From DATGKK01 sp035294725 (GTDB lineage: Bacteria; Actinomycetota; Acidimicrobiia; Acidimicrobiales; Bog-793), in assembly GCA_035294725.1 (NCBI GenBank), contig DATGKK010000141.1:1-20303 (forward strand): 20,303 nt of DNA, read 5' to 3'. A program made the position numbers and the translations under genes. The notes under the pieces are model-generated. The model ran no database searches and was not told the DNA's origin. It saw only the letters and a program-made list of their open reading frames with translations. This document shows positions 14,058 through 20,303 of this stretch, in pieces (position 1 is the stretch's first letter; every line of letters starts with the position of its first letter).

Positions 14058-14956
14058 GACGCCACCGCCTCGATCGCATCGTCGTGGGGCTGGCGCCGGC
14101 GGAACCTCCGGACGCTCCGGTGGCCGGCGGCGAGCGCCGCCGCGACCAGCTCGTGGTTCCGCTCGGCGACGCGAGCCGTCCCGTGGGTGTCGGAGGCGAA
14201 GGTGACCGGCACCTTGAGCTCGGCGAACCGGCGGAGCAGGCTCGGTGAGGGGTAGTCCTCACGGCACGGCTTCACCATCCCGGCCGAGGAGACCTCGGCC
14301 GCCATCCCCGAGGCGGCCGCGGCTGCGGCGATCCGGTCCTCGCAGGACGTGACGACGCCGGGGTCCGGACGGTGGCCCGCCACCTTCACGAGGTCGGGGT
14401 GGGCGAGCACGTCGCAGGCCCGGGTCGCCGCGAGCTCCTCCAACGCCTCGGTGTAGGCCGTCCAGCTCTCACGAACACCTCGCCGGTCCCACTCGGCCAT
14501 CTCGATCGCGCTCGCGAGGTCGTCGAACATCCAGTTGCCGATCCAGTGGACCGAGCCGAGGAGCACGTCGAAGGGGTAGCCCGACAAAAGGGCGGCGACG
14601 GCCTCCATCCGCCCCGGGTAGTAGTCGACCTCGAGGCCGATCACGACCGGGAGGTCGGCTTGTTGCGCCGCGAGCGCGGCCTCCACGTAGCGGTCGAGGT
14701 CGGCCGTCGCGTGGTGGTCGAAGTAGGCCCGCACCTCGTCGCGCAACGCAGGGCCGCCGCCGAGCGACAGGTCGTCCCACCAACCCTCGACGAGGGCGCG
14801 GCCCTGGGTGAAGCGGAAGAAGTGCTCGGTAAGGGCGATCTCCCGGACACCCTGACGGGCAGCGAGCTCGGTGTAGGCGGCGATGCGCTCGACGTCGAGG
14901 TCGGTCTCGCTGGCTCGCTGGGCGTGGGGCCAGAAGTGGACGTGGTAGTCGATCAC
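14054..14956 (-). CDS. PHP domain phosphoesterase (histidinol-phosphatase-like)
   Basis: A protein of 300 residues with a full set of PHP metal ligands: DYHVH (3-7; H5, H7), TEHFF (43-47; H45), GLEVDYYPG (107-115; E109), GSVHW (134-138; H137), LAHPDLVK (184-191; H186) and SDTHG (255-259; D256, H258). The layout matches HisK-type histidinol phosphatases and related metal-dependent phosphoesterases that cut phosphomonoesters. No histidine genes are near, so the substrate is open. It overlaps the ATPase gene before it and the kinase gene after it by 4 bases each (both GTGA), an unusual place for a biosynthetic enzyme. The GTG at 14956 starts exactly at the first PHP motif. The C-terminus is Arg-rich. 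Confidence 0.9.
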   Translation of the reverse strand: MIDYHVHFWPHAQRASETDLDVERIAAYTELAARQGVREIALTEHFFRFTQGRALVEGWWDDLSLGGGPALRDEVRAYFDHHATADLDRYVEAALAAQQADLPVVIGLEVDYYPGRMEAVAALLSGYPFDVLLGSVHWIGNWMFDDLASAIEMAEWDRRGVRESWTAYTEALEELAATRACDVLAHPDLVKVAGHRPDPGVVTSCEDRIAAAAAASGMAAEVSSAGMVKPCREDYPSPSLLRRFAELKVPVTFASDTHGTARVAERNHELVAAALAAGHRSVRRFRRRQPHDDAIEAVAS

Positions 14957-16221
14957 GGCGCGCCTGCCCGCCGGGGACGTCCGCCGCTGCGCCCTCCCGC
15001 GCGGCGCGAACCGCTCACCCGCGCCGCCACGTGCTCCTCGGCCTCGTCTCCGAAGACCCGTGCGCCCATCGCGAGCAGGCTTGCGAGGTCGGTGACGTGG
15101 CCCGGCTGGTAGGGAATGGTCACCGTGACGTCGTGGGCGGCAGAGAGCTCGCGAAGCAGCTCCGCCTCCCGGTTGGCGACGAGGCGGAAGTTGGCGAAGC
15201 TGTGCGCCACCTCGTCCACGACCCGTGAGACGACGTCCGCCGCGACCTCGTCGCCCCCGCTCGCGAGGCGCGCAGCGAGACCGGGTCCGAGCTCTGCGCT
15301 CGCCTCGGCGAGCCGGTCGGCCGCCCGGGCGGCGCCCGGGTCGGTGAGCGACTCCGGCAGCACCTTGTTGCAGACCAGCAGCCCGAGATGAAGCCGCCGC
15401 TCGGCGAGTGCCGCCTTCATCTCCGCCGCCTCCCTCCCGGGCACCGCCTCGAGCGTCGTGACGAGGAGGAAGGTCGTGCGCGCGTCCCGTAGGAGCCGGT
15501 CGACCGCCGCTGCCCGGGCGACAAAACCGTCTCGCATCGTCTGCAACAGGATGAAGAAATCGGCGAGGTCCTGGAGGAGCTGGCTGCCGAGCACCCGGTC
15601 GGCCACCTGGTAGAAGGGGCGCGACGCCATGTTGACAAGGCGGGAGCGGTAGGGCACCGTCACCCAGCGCAACAGGCGGGAGGAGAAGAACTCCTGCATG
15701 CGCGCGGGCGCGTCGAGCAGGTCGAGCGCGTTGCGCGAGGGCGGCGTGTCCACGACCAGCAGGTCGTACTCGCCCTCCTCGTGGAGCTCGAAGAGCCGCT
15801 CCATCGCGATGTAGTCATGGCCCTGGCTAAAGCGCCGGGAGATGTTCTGGTAGAGCGGGTTCGAGAGGATCTGCCCGGCCGTGGGCTCGTCCGGCGCGTG
15901 GCGCCGGACGAGGGCGTCCCAGGACTCGGACATGTCGAGCATGGCGGCGTGGAGCTCCCCCTTCGGGCGCACCCCCGCCGCGAGGAAGGCCTCGTCCGGG
16001 ACACGGGTGGCGCGGTTGCCAAGTCCGCCGATCCCGAGGGCGTCCGCGAGCCGGCGCGCCGGGTCGACCGTGATGACGAGGACCTTCCCGCCGAGGTGGG
16101 CCGCCACCCCGGCCGCGATCGCCGCCGCCGTCGTCGTCTTGCCGACGCCGCCCGGGCCGCAGGCGACGATCACCTCTTTCGCGGCGACGAGCTGCTCGAG
16201 CTCGCTCTGGCGGCCGGTCAC
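14953..16221 (-). CDS. Get3/ArsA-like ATPase, second of a pair (Rv3680/BagB-like)
   Basis: An ArsA-family ATPase of 422 residues. The P-loop is CGPGGVGKTTT (21-31): the first signature lysine of the deviant Walker A (KGGVGKT) is replaced by proline, while mycobacterial Rv3680 has alanine there. VDPARRLADALG (52-63) and VVDTPPS (switch II) are typical of the family. The middle helical region (WDALVRRHAPDE...NPLYQNISRRFSQGHDYIAMERL) is also typical. Its M. tuberculosis relatives Rv3679/Rv3680 are described as Get3 homologues (BagA/BagB). The client proteins are not known here. The GTG at 16221 overlaps the stop of the first ATPase (GTGA). The last 30 residues are a Gly/Arg-rich tail. Confidence 0.9.
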   Translation of the reverse strand: MTGRQSELEQLVAAKEVIVACGPGGVGKTTTAAAIAAGVAAHLGGKVLVITVDPARRLADALGIGGLGNRATRVPDEAFLAAGVRPKGELHAAMLDMSESWDALVRRHAPDEPTAGQILSNPLYQNISRRFSQGHDYIAMERLFELHEEGEYDLLVVDTPPSRNALDLLDAPARMQEFFSSRLLRWVTVPYRSRLVNMASRPFYQVADRVLGSQLLQDLADFFILLQTMRDGFVARAAAVDRLLRDARTTFLLVTTLEAVPGREAAEMKAALAERRLHLGLLVCNKVLPESLTDPGAARAADRLAEASAELGPGLAARLASGGDEVAADVVSRVVDEVAHSFANFRLVANREAELLRELSAAHDVTVTIPYQPGHVTDLASLLAMGARVFGDEAEEHVAARVSGSRRAGGRSGGRPRRAGAP

Positions 16222-17168
16222 AGCTCCTCCCCGAGCAGCCTCGCCACCTGCCGGATCGCGCGCATCCCGTGGGCCCGGCCGAACAGGTAGGGCACGTAGA
16301 GCAGTGGCACCTGCTCGCCGATGCCCTCGCGGAGGCGTTCCAGGTGGGCGGCGCCATCTCTGCGGATCGTGACCGCCAGCCGCGCCGCCTGGAGCACGGC
16401 GCCGAGCGCGGCCTCGTCGAGGCGGAGCTCCGCCGCGACCTCCTTCATCACGGCCGGCTCCAACAGGGCCTCGAACACCTGCTCCTCGCGGTTGCCGAAC
16501 AGCTCCGGCAGTACCCGGTTGGCGACGACACAGGCCAGATTGACGGGAGTCTCCGCAGAGAGCCGGCCAGCGAGGTCGACCGCCTCCGTCACCGGCATCT
16601 CCTCGGGCGTCGTCGCGATGACCGCCCCGGTGACGGCCGGATCGCGCAGGATCTCGAGCATCCAGCTCGTCTGGTTCCGGACGATCCCGACCCGCACGAG
16701 CTCGTTGATGCCGATGGGAGCGGCGAGCTGGCCGATCACCTGGCCGGTCGCCGAGGCGTCGACGACGACGAGGTCGTAATGGCGCTCCCGCACCTCGTAG
16801 CAGAGCTTGCCGACCGTGAGGATCTCCCTGATGCCCGGCGCCGCCGTCGCCACGAAGTCGAACGCCGAGGCGACCGGGCCGATGCGGCCGACGACGGGGA
16901 CCCGAGCAATGAGGCGCAGGTACTCGCGAAGCGAGGCCTCGGTGTCCATCGACATGGCGGTGAGGCGCTCGGTGACGGCACGCCCCCGAAAGGGCGTCGG
17001 CCCACACTCGTAGGCGACCGAGAGGTCGCCTTTCGGCTCGACCTCGCAGACGAGCGTCCGCTTGCCCTGCTCCGAAGCGAGCAGCCCGAGGGCGGCGGCC
17101 ACCGTGGTCTTGCCGACGCCGCCCTTGCCGGTCACGAACAGCAACCGGCGATCGAACAGCCCGCTCAC
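16218..17168 (-). CDS. Get3/ArsA-like ATPase, first of a pair (Rv3679/BagA-like)
   Basis: An ArsA/Get3-family ATPase of 316 residues with the intact deviant Walker A GKGGVGKTT (14-22), including the signature lysine K15. A CEVEPKGDLS segment follows, and switch II reads VVVDASATG, near residue 135. It is shorter than its partner and lacks its helical insertion. The two genes overlap by 4 bases and probably form a heterodimer, comparable to the two halves of ArsA. Arsenite transport is unlikely: there is no arsB or arsR nearby and no cysteine triad is evident. The GTG at 17168 starts at the family N-terminus but has no strong ribosome site. DUF3107 lies 50 bases upstream. Confidence 0.9.
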   Translation of the reverse strand: MSGLFDRRLLFVTGKGGVGKTTVAAALGLLASEQGKRTLVCEVEPKGDLSVAYECGPTPFRGRAVTERLTAMSMDTEASLREYLRLIARVPVVGRIGPVASAFDFVATAAPGIREILTVGKLCYEVRERHYDLVVVDASATGQVIGQLAAPIGINELVRVGIVRNQTSWMLEILRDPAVTGAVIATTPEEMPVTEAVDLAGRLSAETPVNLACVVANRVLPELFGNREEQVFEALLEPAVMKEVAAELRLDEAALGAVLQAARLAVTIRRDGAAHLERLREGIGEQVPLLYVPYLFGRAHGMRAIRQVARLLGEEL

Positions 17169-17218
17169 CTGCGTACGCTCGCCGTCTCAGGCGCCGGCCG
17201 TCCCGGCGCGGCGCCGGC

Positions 17219-17455
17219 TCACGGCGCGCTGAACCCGAGCCGCCGCTCCTCGGCCTGGGCGCCCACCTCGACGTACGCGATCCTGGCGCTCGGCACCGCC
17301 ACGCGCCGTCCCCGCTTGTCGGTCAGCCAGAGGATGCCCCCCGGATCCGAGAGGGCGCGCTCGACGTCGGCGATCACCGAGTCCCGGTCGCTTCCCTCTG
17401 CGAGCTCGACGTCGAGCTCCTTCGCGGTCTGGATGATCCCGATTCGCACGTCCAC
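17219..17455 (-). CDS. DUF3107 family protein (TB9.4-like)
   Basis: A small protein of 78 residues beginning VRIGIIQTAKELDVEL and containing GGILWLTDKRGRRVAVPSARIAYVEVG, the typical pattern of DUF3107, a family confined mostly to actinobacteria (TB9.4 in M. tuberculosis). The function is unknown; the fold is probably a small beta-rich sheet with an early helix. The GTG at 17455 has AAAGGAG about 8 bases upstream, which fixes the start. It lies 50 bases before the ATPase pair and may be in the same transcript. TACGAT on the minus strand (plus 17542-17547) is a possible -10 box for a promoter starting here, with no clear -35 box. Confidence 0.9.
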   Translation of the reverse strand: MDVRIGIIQTAKELDVELAEGSDRDSVIADVERALSDPGGILWLTDKRGRRVAVPSARIAYVEVGAQAEERRLGFSAP

Positions 17456-17613
17456 CTCGCCTGCTCCTTTGCTCTTCCACCCACGCCGACCGCACGGTGC
17501 GGCTCACGCGGCGCCGAGGGCGGAGCCGATGGGGCCGCGCCATCGTAGGGGCGAGGCCCGGCGTGCTGGGCGAGCCCGGCGAGGAGCTCCAAGTGGCCGA
17601 GGGGCGCCGGGGG

Positions 17614-18681
17614 CTAGGCCGCCCCCCGGGGCAGGCGGTCTCGGGACCAGTCCAGCCGTGCGATCGCCTGCGAGCAGGCGTAGCGGTCAGTCATCCCGGC
17701 GACGTAGGCGACGGCGTTCCACACGGGGTCGTCGCCGAGAAGGGCGCGCTCGGGCATCTCGGAGGCCTTCGCGGCGTAATGGCTGACGAGGGCGCGCAGC
17801 ATCTCGATCACCCGTTGCGACTGCTCGGCGGAGGCCGGGCGAAGGTAGATGCGCTCGTAGTTGAACGCCCTCAGCGCTCCGAGCGCCTCGGCGACCCCGG
17901 GGCTCATCGAGACGAGGCCGGTGGAGCAGGTCGAGGCGACCACGTCGGAGATGAAGGCCCGTAGCTGCTCGGACCGCGTCCTGCCGCAGCGCTCGAGCAC
18001 GATGGCCGGGACCTCGGCCATGTCCACGATGCCGGCGTGGACGGCGTCCTCGAGGTCGTGGGCGGTGTACGCGATCCGGTCCGCGAGCGCGACGACCTCG
18101 CCCTCGCAGGTGGCCGGTGCCGGCCTCGACCAGGAGTGGTTGCGGATGCCGTCGAGCGTCTCCTCGCAGAGGTTGAGCGGTGCCGCCGTCACGTCGGCAC
18201 CCCAGACGGCGTGGTCGAAGCCACCCTCGATGAACGGGTCGAAGGCCTCCTCGCTCGCATGGCCACCCGGGCCGTGGCCACAGTCGTGCCCGAGCGCGAT
18301 CGCCTCGGCGAGCGCCACGTTGAGGCGGCAGGCGCGGGCGACGGCGCCGGCCACCTGAGCCACCTCGAGCGCGTGGGTGAGGCGGGTCCGCTGGTGGTCC
18401 GCGGGGAAGATGAAGACCTGGGTCTTTCCGGCAAGCCGGCGGAAGCTGCTCGAGTGGAGGATCCGGTCGCGGTCCCGCTCGAAGCAGGTCCGCCACTCGT
18501 CGGGCTCCTCGGGGACTGCCCGCCGGCCCGCGCCCCGGGCCCGGGTTGCGCCGGGAGCGAGGAGCTCGTCCTCGGCCGCCTCCCGGTCCGCCCGGGCCAT
18601 CACCTCGACGGCGCCGGCGAGCGCCGGCCCGCCCGCATGCGGTGTCGTCACCTCCGCGAGGTCGGACCGCTGCCCCTGCAT
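17614..18681 (-). CDS. dgt: Deoxyguanosinetriphosphate triphosphohydrolase-like HD protein
   Basis: An HD-domain nucleotide hydrolase of 355 residues from the ATG at 18681. Ligands of the metal site are visible: RTRLTHALEVAQVA (98-111, H103), GHDCGHGPGGHASEE (131-145, H132 and D133) and ADRIAYTAHDLEDA (200-213, D201). FRRLAGKTQVF (80-90) is a dNTPase signature. The family splits dGTP or other dNTPs into the nucleoside and triphosphate, adjusting dNTP pools. The start is uncertain: an ATG at 18750 adds 23 residues and has no ribosome site, while one at 18600 removes 27 and is too close to GAGG. All starts keep the domain. Mrp ends 46 bases or more upstream. The loop GHDCGHGPGGH differs slightly from the common GHDLGHPPFGH. 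Confidence 0.9.
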   Translation of the reverse strand: MQGQRSDLAEVTTPHAGGPALAGAVEVMARADREAAEDELLAPGATRARGAGRRAVPEEPDEWRTCFERDRDRILHSSSFRRLAGKTQVFIFPADHQRTRLTHALEVAQVAGAVARACRLNVALAEAIALGHDCGHGPGGHASEEAFDPFIEGGFDHAVWGADVTAAPLNLCEETLDGIRNHSWSRPAPATCEGEVVALADRIAYTAHDLEDAVHAGIVDMAEVPAIVLERCGRTRSEQLRAFISDVVASTCSTGLVSMSPGVAEALGALRAFNYERIYLRPASAEQSQRVIEMLRALVSHYAAKASEMPERALLGDDPVWNAVAYVAGMTDRYACSQAIARLDWSRDRLPRGAA

Positions 18682-18796
18682 GGTCGACGCCCACCTCGCG
18701 TTGCGCCGGGTCGGTCGGCTCTTCGCCCCAACTACCGGCTCGAGCACCATGCCCGCAGGTTACGGCGGGGGTGCGCGGCGCCCGAGCCTGCGAGGC

Positions 18797-19996
18797 TCAC
18801 CGCACCGAGAGCTCGGACCGGTAGACCCGTGACGGGCCCATCTTCACGATGGTGCCGGCGAGCTCGGCGAAGGCCCTCGACACCTCGTGGTCGGGGTCGA
18901 CGGCGCTGAGGGGCCGGCCGAGGTCACCCCCCTCCCTCAGGGCGGGCAGGAAGGGGATCTGGGCCAGCAGCCCCACCCCGAGCGAGCGGGCGAGCTGCTC
19001 CCCGCCGCCCGCCCCGAACAGCTCGTAGCGCCGGCCGTCCTCCCCGGTGAACCAGGACATGTTCTCGATCACGCCCCGGAGCGGGAGGCGGAGCTGGCGA
19101 GCGAGGACGGCGGCACGCTGCGCCACGCGCTCGGCAGCCGGCTGGGGGGTCGTCACGACGTACAGCTCGGCGCCGGGAACGAACTGGGCGATCGAGAGCG
19201 AGACGTCCCCCGTGCCGGGCGGGAGGTCGATGAGAAGGAACTCCGGCGACCCCCAGTGCACGTCGACGAGGAACTGCTCGAGCGCCTTGTGGAGCATCGG
19301 GCCCCGCCAGATGACGGCTTGGTCATCCCGGACGAAAAAGCCCATCGAGATGCACCTGACACCCCAGGCGACGGGCGGGAGGAGGAGGTCGCCGAGCATG
19401 CTCGGCGGCTCGCTGAGCCCAAGCATCGAGGGCACCGAGAACCCGTAGACGTCGGCGTCCAGCAGCGCGACGGAGTGTCCGAGGCGGGCGAGCGACACGG
19501 CGAGGTTCACCGTGACGCTCGACTTGCCCACCCCCCCCTTGCCGGAGCCGATCGCGACGACGCGGGTCGGGGAGCCCTTTCGCGCGAACGGGTTGCTGCG
19601 AGGGGCGGGGCCCTCCGCGCCGTGACGGCCCTCGGAGGTGGTGCCGGGGGCGGTCTCCTCTCCGGCCGCCACGCCGGACCCTGCCACGCGACCGAGCTCG
19701 TGGAGGCGGGCCTGCAGCTCGACCTCCTCTCGCGCGGTCATCGCCACGAGCCTCACCTCGGCCGGGGCTCCGCCGGCGCCGGCGACGGCCGCCTTGACCG
19801 CAGCTACGAGCGCCTCGGCGTCGGGATGGCCCCCGGAGGGCACGGCGAGGGTGACCGCCGTCACCCGCCGGCGCTCCTCGACCCCGCGCACCATGTTGAG
19901 CTTGCCGAGGGGATGGAACAGACGCGGATCGGGCGTCGCCTCGACGGCGGCCGCCACAGCGCCCCCGCTGCCCGAAGGTGATCGGAAGATGCTCAC
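18797..19996 (-). CDS. mrp: Mrp/NBP35 family iron-sulfur carrier ATPase
   Basis: A protein of 399 residues. The N-terminal 15-100 region is a diverged DUF59/MIP18-like domain (VEATPDPRLFHPLGKLNMV). A Gly/Ala linker follows (about 105-140), then the P-loop ATPase: AIGSGKGGVGKSS (148-160), LLDADVYGFSVPSMLG (178-193), LIDLPPGTGDVSLS and VIENMSWF. Mrp proteins bind and transfer Fe-S clusters to target enzymes. The CxxC motif after ENMSWF, present in many Mrp proteins, is absent here, as I recall for several actinobacterial members. The GTG at 19996 has GAGG six bases upstream. It is the first gene of the long minus-strand run and is divergent from a winged-helix regulator. Confidence 0.93.
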   Translation of the reverse strand: MSIFRSPSGSGGAVAAAVEATPDPRLFHPLGKLNMVRGVEERRRVTAVTLAVPSGGHPDAEALVAAVKAAVAGAGGAPAEVRLVAMTAREEVELQARLHELGRVAGSGVAAGEETAPGTTSEGRHGAEGPAPRSNPFARKGSPTRVVAIGSGKGGVGKSSVTVNLAVSLARLGHSVALLDADVYGFSVPSMLGLSEPPSMLGDLLLPPVAWGVRCISMGFFVRDDQAVIWRGPMLHKALEQFLVDVHWGSPEFLLIDLPPGTGDVSLSIAQFVPGAELYVVTTPQPAAERVAQRAAVLARQLRLPLRGVIENMSWFTGEDGRRYELFGAGGGEQLARSLGVGLLAQIPFLPALREGGDLGRPLSAVDPDHEVSRAFAELAGTIVKMGPSRVYRSELSVR

Positions 19997-20109
19997 GGCC
20001 TGCCTCGCTCTCGCTGGTCGGCTCCGGCGCGCTGCGCGGCCGGGTCGCCGGCCGGTCGGGCCAGGTCCGCCCCACCTGCACCGACGCCTGCCCCGGTACG
20101 ATATCGGCG
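19997..20109. promoter_or_regulatory. Divergent promoter region between mrp and the winged-helix regulator
   Basis: 113 bases between two divergent genes. On the plus strand TACGAT (20097-20102) is followed by 7 bases and then the GTG of the regulator, the spacing expected for a leaderless transcript. The palindrome CGATATCG (20099-20106) overlaps it. On the minus strand TATCGT (plus 20098-20103), with TTGGAG 15 bases upstream (plus 20119-20124), could drive mrp. If so, the two promoters overlap. Confidence 0.4.
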
Positions 20110-20303
20110 GTGAGCAAGCTCCAAGATGGGGAGGCTGCGGCCGACGCCGACGGGTTCTCGGCCGCCGTCGCCGCCATCACCTCAGCCTTCGGCGACGCGA
20201 CCCGCCGCGGCATCTACCTGTTCACCCGGGATCGCGACTCGGTGACCGCGAGCGAGGTGGCGCAACGCTTCGAGCTCCATCCCAACGTCGCCCGCCACCA
20301 CCT
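20110..20303 (+). CDS. Winged helix-turn-helix transcriptional regulator (ArsR/SufR-like), partial
   Basis: The first 64 codons of a regulator cut by the window end. The visible part (AFGDATRRGIYLFTRDRDSVTASEVAQRFELHPNVARHH) is a winged-helix DNA-binding domain. This type occurs in actinobacterial ArsR-like and SufR-like proteins; the LHPNVARHHL style recognition helix is typical. Whether it carries the C-terminal cysteines that bind an Fe-S cluster in SufR cannot be seen. The GTG at 20110 has no ribosome binding site and stands 7 bases after a -10-like TACGAT, so the transcript is probably leaderless. It is divergent from mrp, an Fe-S carrier gene, which makes control of mrp a reasonable guess. 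Confidence 0.8.
   Translation, partial: MSKLQDGEAAADADGFSAAVAAITSAFGDATRRGIYLFTRDRDSVTASEVAQRFELHPNVARHH

Noticed and set aside
12048..14255. Plus-strand open frame of 735 codons
   Set aside because: Antisense to the sigma and kinase genes, whose motifs are complete on the minus strand; the translation is low-complexity charged sequence.
14953..16221. Arsenite efflux ATPase (ArsA of an ars operon)
   Set aside because: No arsB, arsD or arsR is nearby and the pair resembles mycobacterial Rv3679/Rv3680 better.
17549..17581. Direct repeat GGGCGAGGCCCGGCG / GGGCGAGCCCGGCG separated by 4 bases
   Set aside because: Short, imperfect and made of the commonest GC words in this genome; no pairing partner or gene end that explains it.
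1..20303. Search for tRNA, rRNA, CRISPR arrays, insertion sequences, phage or defence genes
   Set aside because: No cloverleaf, spaced repeats, transposase motifs, terminal inverted repeats or change in base composition seen by eye; the window looks like stable core chromosome.

Overview
The window is about 20.3 kb of very GC-rich (roughly 70%), gene-dense chromosomal DNA. It suggests an actinobacterium, probably a deep-branching one such as an Acidimicrobiia-like lineage. The evidence is a WhiB1-like iron-sulfur regulator, a DUF3107 protein, a PdtaS-type kinase, a mycobacterial-type pair of Get3/ArsA-like ATPases, a FolP2-like dihydropteroate synthase homologue, frequent GTG starts and many 4-base ATGA/GTGA gene overlaps. 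I see no rRNA, tRNA, CRISPR array, insertion sequence or phage gene. The phylum is well supported; the lower rank is a guess.

Layout. (1) Bases 1-4103, plus strand: the tail of a probable thioredoxin/TPR protein, a FolP2-like protein, DNA polymerase III delta (holA), an inositol-monophosphatase-family enzyme, a GNAT acetyltransferase and inorganic pyrophosphatase. The middle four overlap each other by 4 bases. (2) 4113-7303, minus strand: an MBOAT O-acyltransferase followed by a membrane-anchored SGNH/DUF459 hydrolase, the usual two-protein arrangement for acylating an exported glycan. (3) 7577-10069, minus strand: a glycerophosphodiester phosphodiesterase coupled to etfB and etfA. (4) 10070-10590, plus strand: a regulatory region and a WhiB1-like gene. 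The region has a candidate promoter, two CRP-like palindromes and two leader hairpins. (5) 10619-19996, minus strand: a long run of nine genes. These are Mrp, a dGTPase-like HD hydrolase, DUF3107, two Get3/ArsA-like ATPases, a PHP phosphoesterase, a PdtaS-like histidine kinase, an ECF sigma factor and a one-pass membrane protein in the anti-sigma position. (6) 20110 to the end, plus strand: the start of a winged-helix regulator divergent from mrp, apparently read from a leaderless transcript.

The most interesting part is the centre-right. A kinase, an ECF sigma factor, a candidate sigma regulator without a recognisable zinc motif, a PHP enzyme and two Get3-like ATPases are joined by overlaps or short gaps, and they converge on whiB1. 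In Mycobacterium tuberculosis whiB1 and pdtaS are also neighbours close to an ECF sigma factor (sigH), and whiB1 there is controlled by the cAMP receptor protein through two sites. The two CRP-like palindromes here suggest that the circuit is old. The grouping of all these parts into one coupled operon, and the job of the membrane protein, are the candidates for something undescribed.
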